A stretch of 64,000 bases of DNA from Jaapia argillacea MUCL 33604 (lineage: Eukaryota > Basidiomycota > Agaricomycetes > Jaapiales > Jaapiaceae). Positions within the stretch are counted from its first letter, which is position 1; every line of letters starts with the position of its first letter. The notes under the pieces were generated by a model that searched no databases, was not told where the DNA came from, and saw only the letters and a program-made list of their open reading frames with translations. The stretch spans positions 491,605-555,604 of the forward strand of contig KL197713.1 in assembly GCA_000697665.1 (NCBI GenBank), written 5' to 3'. The position numbers were made by a program, and so were the translations under genes. Below are positions 35,079-46,618 of this stretch, piece after piece.

Positions 35079-36931
35079 ATGGCATCCTTACCTGGTAGTC
35101 GCAGAACCTCTGAGAGACCTGGGAGACGTCCCTCCGAGTTTGCTACCCGTTCTCGCCATGGATCTATCGATCCTTCCAGGTTGATCCCCATTGACAAGTG
35201 AGTCTCCCCTGCTTTCCCATACCTGAAGCTTTCTTTGAACCGTGCACGCATCCAGATCGTCTGCTATTGGCGGTGGCGAGGACTTCAATGTCGTCTTCAT
35301 CGGTGCTGGAAATATCATGTTCGGTATGTTGACATCCAATGTGTCCCAACAGAACCATGAGCCAACACCATGATCAGGTTCCCCTGAAGGACCATGGAAT
35401 CACTCTTTCCGCCTCGAGCAGTACGTCGCCTCTTCCACCCCCCCTTTCCCATTCTCTCTCTAACCGACCCCCAGCAAACTCGGTCCTCGTCTCAAAGTAG
35501 TCGCTCTCATAGACCCCAACATCGAACGTGCAGCCCATGTCCTCCAAATCAAATGCAACTCTTTCGTCGTTTCCGCCTATGGAAATACTCGCGTCTTCCG
35601 CAACCTCGAAGAGTTCATCAAGCACATGAATCCCCGCACAGATCGCCCAAAGGCGTTCATCGTCGGTTCTCCTCCCATGTTCCGAGGAACCACGCAAACT
35701 GGTAGAGACATCGAGATGCAGATCCTGAAACATTTTCCAGGTGTTGCGATGTTTATCGAGAAACCGGTTGCTACGGGACCGATAGCAGAATTGCAGGAAA
35801 GCTTTGAGATCGGGAAGATGATCGAAAAGAGTAAGACTATTTGTTCGATTGGGTAAGTCTCATGTTGGTTTGCGTCTGTGGTCTGTATGTTCGCCTTGCT
35901 GATGGATATATGCGCCATGTTGCTAGGTATATGCTTCGCTATCTGAAAGCCGTGCAACAAATGAAACAAATCCTCGTCGAAAATGACCTCACAGTCATGT
36001 CCACAGTGGCTCGCTACGCCTGTGCTTATGAGTCGATCGCCAAACCAGACTGGTGGGACAAGTCGAAGAGGTAGCTACGTTCCCTCCCAGACATTTTCTC
36101 ATCATCTCACCTCGTTTCGACCCGGTTGTCAGCGCCGGACCCGTGATCGAACAAGGCACCCACTTCTGTGACCTCTCCCGCTATTTCGGTGGCGAAGTCG
36201 ACATATCAACCGTAACAGCCCACTCCCTCGAGTGGTACGAAAATGCTGGGCATTTGAGCAAGATGCAAATTGATGAGAGTAAGATTTTGGAAGAGAATAG
36301 GATTCCGAGGGTTACCAGCGCTGTTTGGTGAGTATTAGCACCACCCAGACAATTTGTTGTTTGTTTACTGATTTTGGAATGATAGGAAATACTCGAGTGG
36401 AGCCGTTGGGAGCTTCACCCACGTCGTTGGACTTCAGGGTACAAATTACAGTTGTGAATTGGAAGTATTCGCTGATGGCTACTCTCTCAAGTGAGATGAC
36501 AAGACTCGTTCCCTCACTACTCCACCGCGCTAACTGATCATGCTATGTGCAGACTGATCAACCCATATGTACAACCCGTTCTCCACTTGCGCAAACCCGG
36601 AGATGATTACGAGCAAATTATCACATTCCCCGATGACGATCCCTTCTTCTCTGAGGTAAGCCCTTTCCTGCCACTTTTCGCGTCAGTCTCTAATCAGCTG
36701 CCATCTCAGATCTCCCACTTCATTGATATCATTGAGGATATCGAAGAGGAGCCTGAGTCGTCGCAGATTCTGAGTTCATATGATGGTTAGTGATTTTGCT
36801 TTGGGAATTGAATATTCGCTGACTCGACCGCTTTCTCCCTAGATGCTGTGAGGACTTACGAGTTGACTTGGGCCATCAGGGAGGCGAGTGAGAGGTCCAG
36901 GAAGGCGAAGGAGCAGAAAAGCACGGCTTGA
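35079..36931 (+). CDS. Gfo/Idh/MocA-family oxidoreductase
   Basis: Ten exons: 35079-35197, 35256-35323, 35378-35420, 35475-35852, 35927-36070, 36133-36327, 36386-36490, 36553-36655, 36710-36785 and 36843-36931, giving 439 residues. The Rossmann start VVFIGAGNIMFGSP, then KVVALIDPNIERA and VAMFIEKPVATGP, which carries the EKP motif of the NAD(P)-dependent family, followed by the beta-sheet substrate domain with GPVIEQGTHFCDLSRYFGG. The long acidic C-terminus ends KEQKSTA. Members reduce sugars, biliverdin or related substrates; the substrate here is not clear. The N-terminal 30 residues are Ser/Arg-rich. Confidence 0.92.
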
Positions 36932-37328
36932 GCGGGCAGTGCGACTGATGGACGCAGGATGGACTTCGATCCAAATGGATTTGTTCACCGTTGTAGAGCA
37001 ATGAGAAGGAATAGAGCGCTATCTGACAAATTGCAAGGCATGTTATCATTGAAAGCGTTTCAGCACAACTCGACGATGAATACTAAAATATAAGGTGATG
37101 ATGGTGATGCAAAGGTGATGGCAGACAAGTGAAAGAAAAAGAAAGGTATCAAGATGACAGAGCATGTCCGCCCTATTATACTGTACACTACAAACCATGA
37201 TGACTGGACACATATTGGGTCGCTTCCCCCTTGTCTACGTTCCTGTGTGTCCGAGGTATAAAGCAACCTTCTCCCCAGCCCCGCCCTTCGTCTGCGCAAC
37301 ATGCCTGCAGCTGGCCTTCTCTGTGAAA
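36932..37328. other. Intergenic between convergent genes
   Basis: About 400 bases; only 3' UTR-like sequence was seen. Confidence 0.45.
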
Positions 37329-37847
37329 TTAGGACCCGCCTCCCATCTGCTTCATCCGTCTCTCCAGCTCTTCCCTCTTTCTCTCGGCAGCTTCCAACCG
37401 GTCGGCCATGGCTTTGAGTTCAGCATTCAGCTTTTCGTTCTCTTGAGAGAGCTTCATGACGTTCGAAGCTCGTTTCTGGACTCGTGCAACTCTGTTCACA
37501 TCATGAGTAAACAAGAAAAGATAGGGTATCCAATGAATCATAGGAGATACGCACTCTGGTTCCTCCTCCAACGTTGTGCCCAAGATATCTTCAAACGAAA
37601 TCTGGAAATCCTCCTTTGGGATTTCAGGTAGGTTTGGTCGCGACCAAGTGCGAGCCCGATTTCCTTGTGGTACGCCAAGCGAGCTACCTCCAGCTGACGA
37701 TGGAAAGGTACCATCGTCCTCATCACCATCATCAGCACCGTTTGGGAACGTTTCTGATGAATGGTTCATGCCGTTCTTGCCGTTGAGTGATGATCGTTCT
37801 TGGAGATGGTGGGTGTCTCTGGATGAACGGCGAGTTTTGAATAACAT
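37329..37847 (-). CDS. Small coiled-coil protein, function unknown
   Basis: Two exons (37555-37847, 37329-37491) give 151 residues. The N-terminal half is polar with GADDGDEDDGTF, then a conserved-looking segment SRPNLPEIPKEDFQISFEDIL. The last 50 residues form a heptad coiled coil (LSQENEKLNAELKAMADRLEAAERKREELE) ending KQMGGGS. This layout resembles small adaptors or leucine-zipper-like proteins, but there is no basic region for a bZIP. An extra upstream exon is possible (an ATG near 38000 followed by a donor), so the start is not certain. Confidence 0.6.
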   Translation of the reverse strand: MLFKTRRSSRDTHHLQERSSLNGKNGMNHSSETFPNGADDGDEDDGTFPSSAGGSSLGVPQGNRARTWSRPNLPEIPKEDFQISFEDILGTTLEEEPECVSPMIHWIPYLFLFTHDVNRVARVQKRASNVMKLSQENEKLNAELKAMADRLEAAERKREELERRMKQMGGGS

Positions 37848-38251
37848 GATGGTGGGGTGCGGTGTGGGGGGTTGACGGTCAGGAAGGTAAAAAGTGAGAT
37901 ATACGGATGGAGTGGGACGAACTCTATAGGTAGATCGAGTTTCGGCTGATCTCTGACGGAGCGCTGATCATTGGGCTTATATTCGTCGCGTCCGTTCATG
38001 GTGATGCTGTTGAGTGGAGTGCAGAACGAGGAATGGTGGATGGGAGGCGACAACGAGGAGGACTGGCGGACGTGTTGCTGTAGGTATGTAAACGAGCTTG
38101 CTGGGCGTTGCTACCTTGCAATTTGGCCTTGCCTTCTTGTTGAATATGTTCAATTCCCGTGAAATAGGGGCAAACTTTCCTATCAGGGGATGTCGGTTAC
38201 TTTATTGGCTCATCTCGCCTAAGCGCCGCCAATTAGCAACTGTCCTGTGAT
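37848..38251. other. Shared upstream region of coiled-coil gene and PIG-Y-like gene
   Basis: About 400 bases between start codons pointing apart; may include an extra leader exon of the coiled-coil gene. No recognised element. Confidence 0.4.
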
Positions 38252-38544
38252 ATGGTCGACCTCGACGCTGGACACGTCCTCATTGTCCTCACTCTCCTTT
38301 TCTTCCTTGTCGCGAGCTATGCGGTCTTCTTTAGTGCTTTTTTGCCTCTCACAGGTTTCTATGTTTGTACCTTCCTGCGTTCTTGCCGCCTGTCAGTCAA
38401 CTCAAACCATTCAACCGCCCACAGATCCTAGATGCGATCGCCTTAGATACTCATTACAAGTATTTTACGGTGTTTCTTATCCCCACTACCTCCTATTTTG
38501 TCATCGCCAACTGGGTAGGATGGCAATACTTCCGCAATTCATGA
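38252..38544 (+). CDS. PIG-Y/ERI1-like subunit of GPI-GlcNAc transferase
   Basis: Two exons (38252-38362, 38425-38544) encode 76 residues with two membrane helices: HVLIVLTLLFFLVASYAVFF and FTVFLIPTTSYFVIANWVG, ending WQYFRNS. Human PIG-Y (71 residues) has the same two-helix layout and ends MGIKLFRHN. The protein would sit in the ER membrane complex that starts GPI anchor synthesis. The donor was set at TTCTAT|GTTTGT, because only this keeps the second helix in frame. So small a protein limits certainty, but length, topology and C-terminus all agree. Confidence 0.7.
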
Positions 38545-39346
38545 GGTGAGCTTTGACCATGCGCCAGCCCGATTCCGCCCATTTTGATCCTTGCTGTCCA
38601 GGAACACCCAACACTCCTCATTTTGAGGGAACGGCCTTGCGACCTTGGTGGCGTTAGCGATGCGGATCGGGCTTGGTAGGTGGTGCTGTTGCCACGAGCC
38701 CATCTTGCCTACCCTCCAGGTCGTCTCAGAGGCGAGGGACTCTTGAAAGGCTCTCGCTTTTCTGTGTTCTGCTTCTGCTTTGTTGTGCTCCAACCAGGCC
38801 ATGCTCGAGCTGTGTCATCCAATAATGGCGAATACCCCAGGAATGCCGTTCTAACTCTACTATGATATACTCTTCGAATGTCCGGAACCATGTTTGGTCG
38901 AGAATGGTGATTGTGGTACGTCTTCTCTCGGAGAGCTACTCTCCATGTCAATAACGGTTATCCTGCTCGATAGCTTGGCTCAGCTCCTGGGCGATTCCCT
39001 TTAGCGGCCTGTGTTCCTCATAGAACCCCCTCAGACTAGAACGGCAAAGTCTCTGTAATAGCCACCCCAGCCCCTTGCCGGCATTTCAATGTACAATTTT
39101 GAATTATTAACTTTTGAGGAACTCGTATTCTGAGTAACCACGGCTTTGGCCCCATGGTTATACTGCTGTACATTACCATAACTTGTACATTCAGGCGACC
39201 TCCTTCGCTGAATGCCCTACCAAAGTGTTGAAGCATTGAACGACCAGGTTGAATCCGCCACCATCTCCAAAAACGGCAACTGCTGCTCTCCACCAACTTT
39301 TTCCAGCATCCTCAGCGCATTTACGCTTGGGCACTCCTCTCTTTCG
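38545..39346. other. Unassigned stretch, possible small minus-strand gene
   Basis: About 800 bases between the end of the PIG-Y-like gene and the start of the Tim17-like gene, a gap that would suit a minus-strand gene. Minus-strand frames hold protein-like pieces: MLQHFGRAFSEGGRLN followed by a donor (near 39194-39241), LYIEMPARGWGGYYRDF (near 39040-39100), GFYEEHRPLKGIAQELSQAI (near 38960-39020) and MAWLEHNKAEAEHRKARAFQ (near 38740-38802). I could not join them with consistent phases, so no CDS is claimed. Confidence 0.35.
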
Positions 39347-40317
39347 ATGTCAATAGACCCATCAGCACCTTTGACAGTAGCCAAAGGCGCAGCCACAACA
39401 TGCACGTTCGTCTTCCTTACCCTATACTCCACCCTTCAACCCTGACTGACTTTCGTCCGTTTCGCTCCTCCCCAGCCGTCGTAACATCTACCTTGGCGGC
39501 GAGCTATGGATTACTGAAACCTAAAGGTCCACCACCAGTTGCTCTTGCACTTTCGGCTGGGATTAATGGTGGGATCGCTGGTGCTACATTCTTCAGTGGG
39601 TTTGCACTCTCTGCGTCTCGCAAACCGAAGGCCATCCTGACCGTGCATGTTTTAGGTATACGTGAATACTTGATCACCCCTCTGTTCCTCAGCATCCAAG
39701 ATGGTCTCACCTCTTCGCCGCAACTGGGAGAGAGGTTGACCTGGAGAGATATGAGGATGGACCGGGTCGTAGACACGGGATTGAGCGGAGCCATCACTGG
39801 GGGCTTGTTGAATTCTATTAAACGTAAGTTTGCAACTTGTGGTTGGTGTCGAGAGTGTTCTGACGCGGAGTTTGAAGGTGGCCGAGGAGGTGTCATGGCT
39901 GGTTTTACGACTGGGGCTCTTTTGTGCACCTTGTTGCAATTCGGATGGAACGAAGTTGGGGTGATGAGGCTCAAGTACATCTCACGGAACCTTCCTACCT
40001 CCGCTGCCTCCCTCCCCAGACACCAGATTTCATCATCTGAATTCCTTCCATCAACATCCTCTAATACACCCGACTCGACGTCCAATCGAGACATCTCTTA
40101 TCCCAATGACGACCTCTCCTCCCCTGTAACCATCCCGGAAAGAGAGCGTTCGTGGGCAGAGCGAATGCTTGATGCCCTCCATTTCAAGAAAGTGTCCGAT
40201 CAAGAGTACGCCGACATCTTGAAGAGAAAGAGGGATGGGTTTCTGGTTCAAATAGCGGAGTTGGAGAAACAAGTCGAGGACGAGAATAGGAAGAAGAATG
40301 AGGAGGGTACTATTTAG
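39347..40317 (+). CDS. Tim17/22-like membrane protein with C-terminal coiled coil
   Basis: Exons 39347-39401 (uncertain), 39476-39823 and 39878-40317; joined they give 280 residues. The first half has Gly/Ala-rich hydrophobic segments (AGINGGIAGATFFSGFALSA, GLSGAITGGLLNSIKRG, GVMAGFTTGALLCTLLQFG) typical of Tim17/Tim22-type and related mitochondrial inner-membrane proteins. The second half is polar and ends in a coiled coil (FLVQIAELEKQVEDENRKK). The intron at 39824-39877 is 54 bases without a stop in frame. The first junction fits the frame only if the donor is T|GCACGT; the usual GT four bases on would break it. Function not known. Confidence 0.7.
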
Positions 40318-40367
40318 CGGATCTTTGAGAACATCACGAATGCGAGCGTGGCGTATATATTGTAGGT

Positions 40368-41872
40368 TTACATAGTTGACACATTTTCTGGAATTCTATC
40401 TTCACCATCCCTGCTCTCTGATGTCTGCGGAATTCTCGTACTCCAAATTTCAACTAAACCCTTACCATCCTTGTTAAATCCGCCAACTGCTATCCAATCT
40501 CCCTGAATGGATACACTATTCACTTTCGCTAACTCCTCAGGTTCTGTGGTCCACTCTACTTTTGATTGAAGTGAGGGTGTGCCATCGCCATCGACGATTC
40601 GGGAAAGCGAGTGGCATGTCAGTGTACCGAGGAGGGTGCATGTCAGAAATGTCGAGGAGTTGATGAAAACGCTGTATAGCCGGTGTCAATGATGTGGTTT
40701 CGAGGAGACACAAGAGCTCAACGAACACAGAGACTACAGGTCCCTCGGCCACTGCGACCCACAATCCCCCTTCCTCCTTCAGCCCCTCCCACTTCCGAGA
40801 CCTCTTTCCCTTCTTCCCGCTCGTGGCTTGAGAACGTTTCTCCCCGCCAGTGCCAATCCACACTCGTCCATCTGCTGTACTAGCCGCGATTAAGCCGGTG
40901 GATGAAACGGAGGTGGAGAGGATGAAGGGAGGGGAGAGTGAGATGCCCGTGGTGGTTGGAGGAGATGCTGTGTTCAAAATGTTATTAGGGATGGAGAGTG
41001 AAGGGTGGAGATGGTGAGGACGAACAGATGTCAAGGCGGGAGAGGAAGGTGCCTTGTTGAAAATCATGATGAAGGAGAGCAGAGTCGTACCCTCCACTGA
41101 CCAACTCGGAGGGTCTGTCAGGAACAAACTTGACATTTCCGCATATCTGCAGTACGGAAATTTGAGCCAAACAAGTCCGGAGGATGCAACGTCCATGAGG
41201 GCTTACATTCTGATGTTTTGTCGTCATTCTCGTGAGGCTGTGAGAAGAGAGATCGAGGACACCGGCAGTCCCGCTATCAGTGCTAAATGCGAGTTGGGTT
41301 GCATTGTGATTCAATGTGAGCTGACTGGGACCACTGGATGTCAGTCTGCGTTCGACATGTGGATGGATGTGACGAACCTCGTTCAGTACATCGTCTTCAT
41401 CTTCGCCAACTTGAAGAGTGACTTCCGCGTCTTTTAAGGACAGTATCATTTGAGATGAACTCAAGTTGAATGAAATAATCTATCAATCGAATGAGCGCTC
41501 TTTTTTGGACGATGGTGGGCTTGACAAGCATTTTCACCTGGTGGCCAGCAGCCAACCAAATCTCTCCTCCGTCTTCATCCTTCTTCTTTCTCCAGGATAT
41601 GCACGAGATCTCGTTGCCAATCCCTCGGATAGCTTTACAAACCTTTGTATTGGGTAGTTTATACACCCTCACTGATCCGTCATCTGCAGCACACGACCTG
41701 AACATTGTAGCCGACAAAATCGAAACAAAATCATACCTGATCCCGATAAAAATACATCTGCATCTGCAAAAGCCAGTGAAGACACAGGTCTCGGACACTG
41801 GAGACCAAACTGGAATACAGGTGCACGAGGAAATTGAGGGATTGTGCTCATGGATGCAGTTGGAAAAGCCAT
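40368..41872 (-). CDS. WD40-repeat protein, WDR53-like
   Basis: Exons 41737-41872, 41538-41683, 41207-41479, 41026-41146, 40727-40967 and 40368-40671 give 406 residues. Repeats are visible as FLSGSDDGSVRVYKLPN, ATQLAFSTDSGTAGVLDLSS, VKFVPDRPSELVSGGYDSALL, TGLIAASTADGRVWIG and WIAVGGFNKDGKGLVEIWS. NEISCISW and HQNICGNVKFVPDRP match human WDR53, a candidate substrate receptor of CUL4-DDB1. The stop is 50 bases from that of the Tim17-like gene and the start 128 bases from the glutamine-synthetase-family gene. Two in-frame ATGs (41872, 41851) are possible starts. Confidence 0.85.
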
Positions 41873-42000
41873 CGAAGCGATATCCGAAGTTATCTTATCT
41901 GCGAGTTATTAGCCGGATCGTCACCTTCAACTCACACCTCTTCCTCAGCCCTGGAATCTTGACCGTCAACTTTTAATCCACTTACTCCTTTGCAAGGACA

Positions 42001-44292
42001 ATGCCTGGAGATATCCCTACCAACGGCGCCCCAAAGACTTTGGCCGATTTGAAGACTCTGTTACAGGATGATATCAAGGTCAAGGTAGCAGGTGTGTTGT
42101 GTCGTCAACGATCGCCTTATGAAGGGTGATAACCAGGCTCTTGTTCACAGGCATCGACGGTATGGAAGTCCATTGCTGTCAACACCATTTATTCTCATCG
42201 ACCATGCAGTGGATGGTGTTTTGCGAGGCAAATTCATGGCGAGTGTTCGTGTACTTGATGACCAGCATAAACCTGAGATAGACCACTCGTAGTCAAAGGA
42301 GAAATTCCTTGGCGCAGCTTCATCTGACGGCTTTGGATTCTGCTCCGTAATTTTGTTCGTCCTTTCCACTCCCGTTGAGCCTCCGACCCCTTCTAACTCC
42401 CCTTTAGCGGCTGGGACATCCACGATGCAGTCTACTCGAAAGAGTTGCTGATCTCTAACAGAGCAAATGGATACCGCGATGTCGTTGCATCGATAGATCT
42501 CTCCACATACCGCAGAATACCCTGGGAGAACAATGTCGCCTTGTTTTTGGTCTCATTCTTGGACCCAGATACCAAGGAACCACTTTGTGTTTGTCCTCGA
42601 GGGGTGATTAAGCAGGCTATGGAGAAGGCTGAAGATATGGGCTTACAGTGTCTGGCGGGAGCTGAGTATGAGGTGCGTGAATGGGTGTGTTGAGGGTCTT
42701 CAACGTTGAGTTTTGTTTCCAGTATTTCAACTTCAAAGGCACTGCATACCGTTTTCTCCGAATCCTTCTTGATAATTGACACCATCCCACCCCAGAAACT
42801 CCCGATTCCGTTTCGGAGAAGAAGTTCACCGACCTGCAACCGCTGACAGCCGGTAGTAAGTCCCGGCTCTCTATCAGTAGCCCACCGTTGGTTTGAATCT
42901 GTGTCTTATAGTGCACGGCTATTCCCTCCTCCGTCCCCAACTCAATATGGAATATTTCAATGACATCTTCGACGAGAGTTACAAATTTGGGATTGACATC
43001 GAAGGTCATCGTAAGCATACGCCTCAATATACTACATGATCACTATGATTGACGCCTTTCTTCCATGTTATTCCACATGCTAATCCCTCGCTTCCCCAAC
43101 TCAGACACAGAAACCGGTCCAGGAGTCTTTGAGACTGCTTTGGGATACCAACCAGCTCTCCGCATGGCAGATAACGCGATTCTGTTCAAGTTCTTGGTGA
43201 AGAGTATCGGAATGAAGCGAGGCGTTATTCCCAGCTTTATGGCTAAGCCCTGGGGGAATGTGTGTCTTACCTATCTTCTCCGCTATAAACAAGCCAAAGG
43301 CTGACCCACCACTGAACAAGTTGCCTGGATGTAGTGGGTTCGTCATTTACTATATCCGCATTGGAATTCATTCTAAATTTTGCTGTTGTGACTAGACACA
43401 TTCATGTGTCACTTCGGGATAAGAACGGTCGCAATGCCTTTGCTGTGTCTGACGAGGAGCTCGAGAGCGGGGGAAGGGAAGGAGCCGCGAATGACGATAC
43501 CAAGTATATGAGCCAAGTCGGAGAGTGGTTCCTAGCTGGCGTATTGGATGGATTACCTGATAGTAAGCTTTCACACCCATTCGTAGAGCAGTATCACTGA
43601 ATTCCCTACTCCACCTCCCTCCCGCAACAGTAATGCCCGCGGTTCGCCCCTTCTCCTTTTCCCTCATTTCTTCCGTTGACCCTCGTTCCATTTAGTTGGT
43701 CCCGACAATAAACGGCTATAAACGTCTCTCTGGTGGAGAAGCCTTCTGGGCTCCAAACGCAGTGACATATGGCTACGACTCCCGCGCAGCATCTATCCGA
43801 ATAATCTCACCTCCTTCCGTCCCACAAAGCGCTACCAGGTTAGAAGTTCGAGTACCCGGCGCCGACATGAATGCGTATTTTGCGCTGAGTGCGATATTTG
43901 GGTGTGGTTTGAGAGGGGTGCAGAAGCAGTTGAAGCTAGTTGGCGTACCAATTAGAAAGCTGACCTTGGAGGATAAGAGGAACGGAAAGGTACGTACTTA
44001 CTGCTTTCGGATGTGTATCAAAGAGTTAGAGAGGATACGGATGTCTGTCTAGGTCAAGATGCTTCCCCTTTCCCTAGAAGCGGCAACGCAAACCATGATG
44101 CTCCCGGGCAGTATCGCTCGAGAAGTACTTGGGGATGGCTTCGTCGACCACTTTGGTGGTACAAGAGAACATGAAGTCAAGCTTTGGAATGAGGCTGTCA
44201 CAAATTGGGAAGGTGAGTGCATTTTTCTTGGCTCAATGATTCGCGTCTCAGCAGTGTCTCTTTCAGTTGAACGGTACTTGGAGTTGGCATGA
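42001..44292 (+). CDS. Glutamine synthetase family protein (type I-like, FluG/lengsin group)
   Basis: Fifteen exons: 42001-42091, 42151-42159, 42210-42238, 42293-42354, 42408-42672, 42723-42738, 42796-42855, 42912-43010, 43105-43259, 43321-43337, 43396-43562, 43631-43641, 43696-43989, 44053-44212 and 44267-44292, giving 486 residues. The N-terminus has KVAGIDVDGVLRGKFM; the catalytic part has VASIDLSTYRRIPW, GAEYEYFNFKE, FGIDIEGHHTETGPG, the ATP-site strand LPGCSGHIHVSL and RLEVRVPGADMN. This is the prokaryote-like GS group found in fungi beside the normal type II enzyme; members may glutamylate amines other than ammonia. Exons of 9, 11, 16 and 17 bases are included, and two introns best fit GC donors. 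Confidence 0.92.
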
Positions 44293-44488
44293 GCACACAA
44301 AGCAGGGGAGAGTGTATATTCGATCGTCTGTCGCAGCACTGGATATTGTAATCTAATCAGAAGCCAGCGGAGATGACATTCTGTCCATGGTATAAGAAAC
44401 CCTGCTTTCAAGCTTGCTCGCCATGATGTGCAACATGATGCCTATCCCGTTGAGGAACCGATGCACAAGACTATGCAGCGGAAGATGG

Positions 44489-45423
44489 CTAATTCGTGTT
44501 TGTTGGACTGTCACGTACGGTGTGGAACCAATGCAAGAAGTGAGGCACGTCCTGTTGGCGCGGCAGCTTAGTATTTTATCTTCGCTGCAGAATAGAGTTG
44601 CGACTCACGTCGGAGATCTTGCTGGGCATGCTCTTGTCTGTGATGAACTGAGGGATCATGCCACCGGGAGTGCTAGAGGTCGCCACTATCCATTCGACAT
44701 TCCCATTCTCGAGCTCACGGAAGCGCTCTGCCGCTACGTAGCGGCCTTTGACGGCTTTCTCTTCCAACTTGGCGAGCTCGGGATCGTGGGTCACATCAAC
44801 AGGAATGGAGACTATTATTCTGATCGAAAAAAGTGAGGTATAATTAAAGGATTGAGCAGAGTAGCACGAACCCAGAACGAGGTGACGCTTCATAGAGATG
44901 AGTGACCTGGAGAACTGTGAAAGTACGCGCAGATATTGGGGGAGGGAGATGGTAGTACATGCTCCAGATGGACATGGTTGGCGATATTTGCTTAATCAAT
45001 GTGACTTTCTTGATGTCTCCAATGAACCTGCACGATAGGCACGTCAGGACGAGTCCCATTTAATCAAACTGACAATCACATACTTCATCTCATTCTCTGC
45101 CTTATTTACACCCACTTTACTCCAGAACTCGTCAAACGTAGCATCCTCCGGCTTGTGTTCACTAAGTCGGCAATGCCAACTTGCCCCGTCTCCAGGGCCT
45201 TTGGGGCGCGATAAAGTCTTGACGGTATGGTTGTGATAAGACTTGCCCTGCTTCCAAGTCGATGTGGACTCGAGCACCTCTTGTCCAAGTGCTAGTATGG
45301 TCTCCTCGGGGGGTATCTCTAGAGAAGGAACAAGAAATGGGTGAGATTGTTGTGCCACTCGAATTGTGTGGGCGTCGCACCATCAGGTTTGATTGGGGTA
45401 ATTGTTAGCTTGTAGTCTGACAT
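44489..45423 (-). CDS. DUF3074 (START-like) domain protein
   Basis: Exons 45381-45423, 45084-45318, 44872-45027, 44609-44819 and 44489-44551 give 235 residues. MSDYKLTITPIKPDEIPPEE is followed by STWKQGKSYHNHTVKTLSRPKG, FDEFWSKVGVNKAENEMKFI, SARTFTVLQVTHLYE and VEWIVATSSTPGGMIPQFITDKSMPSKIS, then FLHWFHTV. These match the fungal DUF3074 family, predicted to have a START-like lipid-binding fold; members are uncharacterised. The C-terminal three codons after HWFHTVRDSPT end without a further intron. Confidence 0.85.
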
Positions 45424-45816
45424 GTCTGGACGTCGTCAAGAGGTGGACAAGAGGAGTGGTGCGTGATGTGAGCGATACAAGGAGGCAGTGGGATTCATTG
45501 TTGTGAATATATCTCCATGAGACGATCCAATCGCCTCCGCGCAGCAAAGGAAGAAAAGAACAAGCTATTTTGGGACGTCGTGTCGACTCTCGGAGACTCG
45601 GGAAATGGCACTGACACGAAGGACGAGCTCGTGCGCTCGAGTAAAGGGGTAGATTATCATTGATTAGTCGCAGCACTTGCATCAACTCTACACCGGATAC
45701 GAGTAATGTAATCCTGCCACAAAAGCCATCCGACGAACTACTGGCAGGGTCGCAATCCTTGCTGCTTGTAACCAACCAAGTGTAGGAGAATTGCGTGATT
45801 GATACGGGTCCATTGA
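45424..45816. other. Intergenic, DUF3074 promoter and 3' region of L27
   Basis: About 390 bases between two minus-strand genes. No coding segment recognised. Confidence 0.45.
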
Positions 45817-46448
45817 TCAAGCCGCCACAGATGTTTCGGACACAGTGGGTGGGACGGGCGACGCAGTTCCCCAGTTCTTGACGTTCACAAGACCCATAAA
45901 GCGACTGCGGCCGAGGTTCGTGTCGTCTCTCGGTAGCTTCTCCCCACGATTGAGAACGACTCCGATGAATTTTCGCTCCCCGTTCATGTATTTCTCCTTG
46001 TAGAAACGAACGAAGCCGGGAACGGTTGCGTAGAGAGTGTGGTCACGACCCATCTTCACCTAAATGATGGTTTTGGTGAAATTGCTTGCGAGAAGGCTAG
46101 GAAACATACATGTTGTCCAGGGTGGAATTGTGTCCCTCTCTGACGAACTATTATATTGCCAGGGATGACATACTGATCTGTGCACAGGGATGTCAGGCCT
46201 TAGGCGTTTTGTGATAGACGGAAAACATACCTGAAAACTTTTTGACACCTAAACGTTTGCCAGGAGAGCCTCCTCCATTACGAACGGTACCACCTGCACG
46301 CTTTGTCGCCGTGCGCACGGACCCAAAACCTTGACAAAAGCAAGAAGATCAACACAATACTGGTATTGTGTGGCGAAGACGCGTTACCGAGGGCAGAAAA
46401 AGGATTGTTTGTTGGTCCGCAGCCACGCCAAAGAGAAAGCAAAGACAT
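45817..46448 (-). CDS. MRPL27: Mitochondrial large-subunit ribosomal protein L27
   Basis: Exons 46388-46448, 46231-46329, 46110-46177 and 45817-46059 give 156 residues. The presequence MSLLSLWRGCGPTNNPFSAL is followed by TATKRAGGTVRNGGGSPGKRLGVKKF, VIPGNIIVRQRGTQFHPGQHV and KMGRDHTLYATVPGFVRFY, the bL27 core, whose N-terminus reaches the peptidyl transferase centre in bacteria. The C-terminal 50 residues are a fungal extension. Start codons of this gene and SKP1 lie 170 bases apart, head to head. Confidence 0.95.
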
Positions 46449-46618
46449 GGGGCACTTCTTTTGTAGTTCAAGGGCGGAGGTGGCTGCAATGCAGGGTTGT
46501 GGCGCTAAACGCCGACCCTAAAAAAGGAGCGACGCACCGCCTGTTGCCTCAGTCTCTCATCTGCCGTCCACAACTTCGTTCCCCGTCTTCCCTCCAACTT
46601 CAACGTCTATCTAGCATC

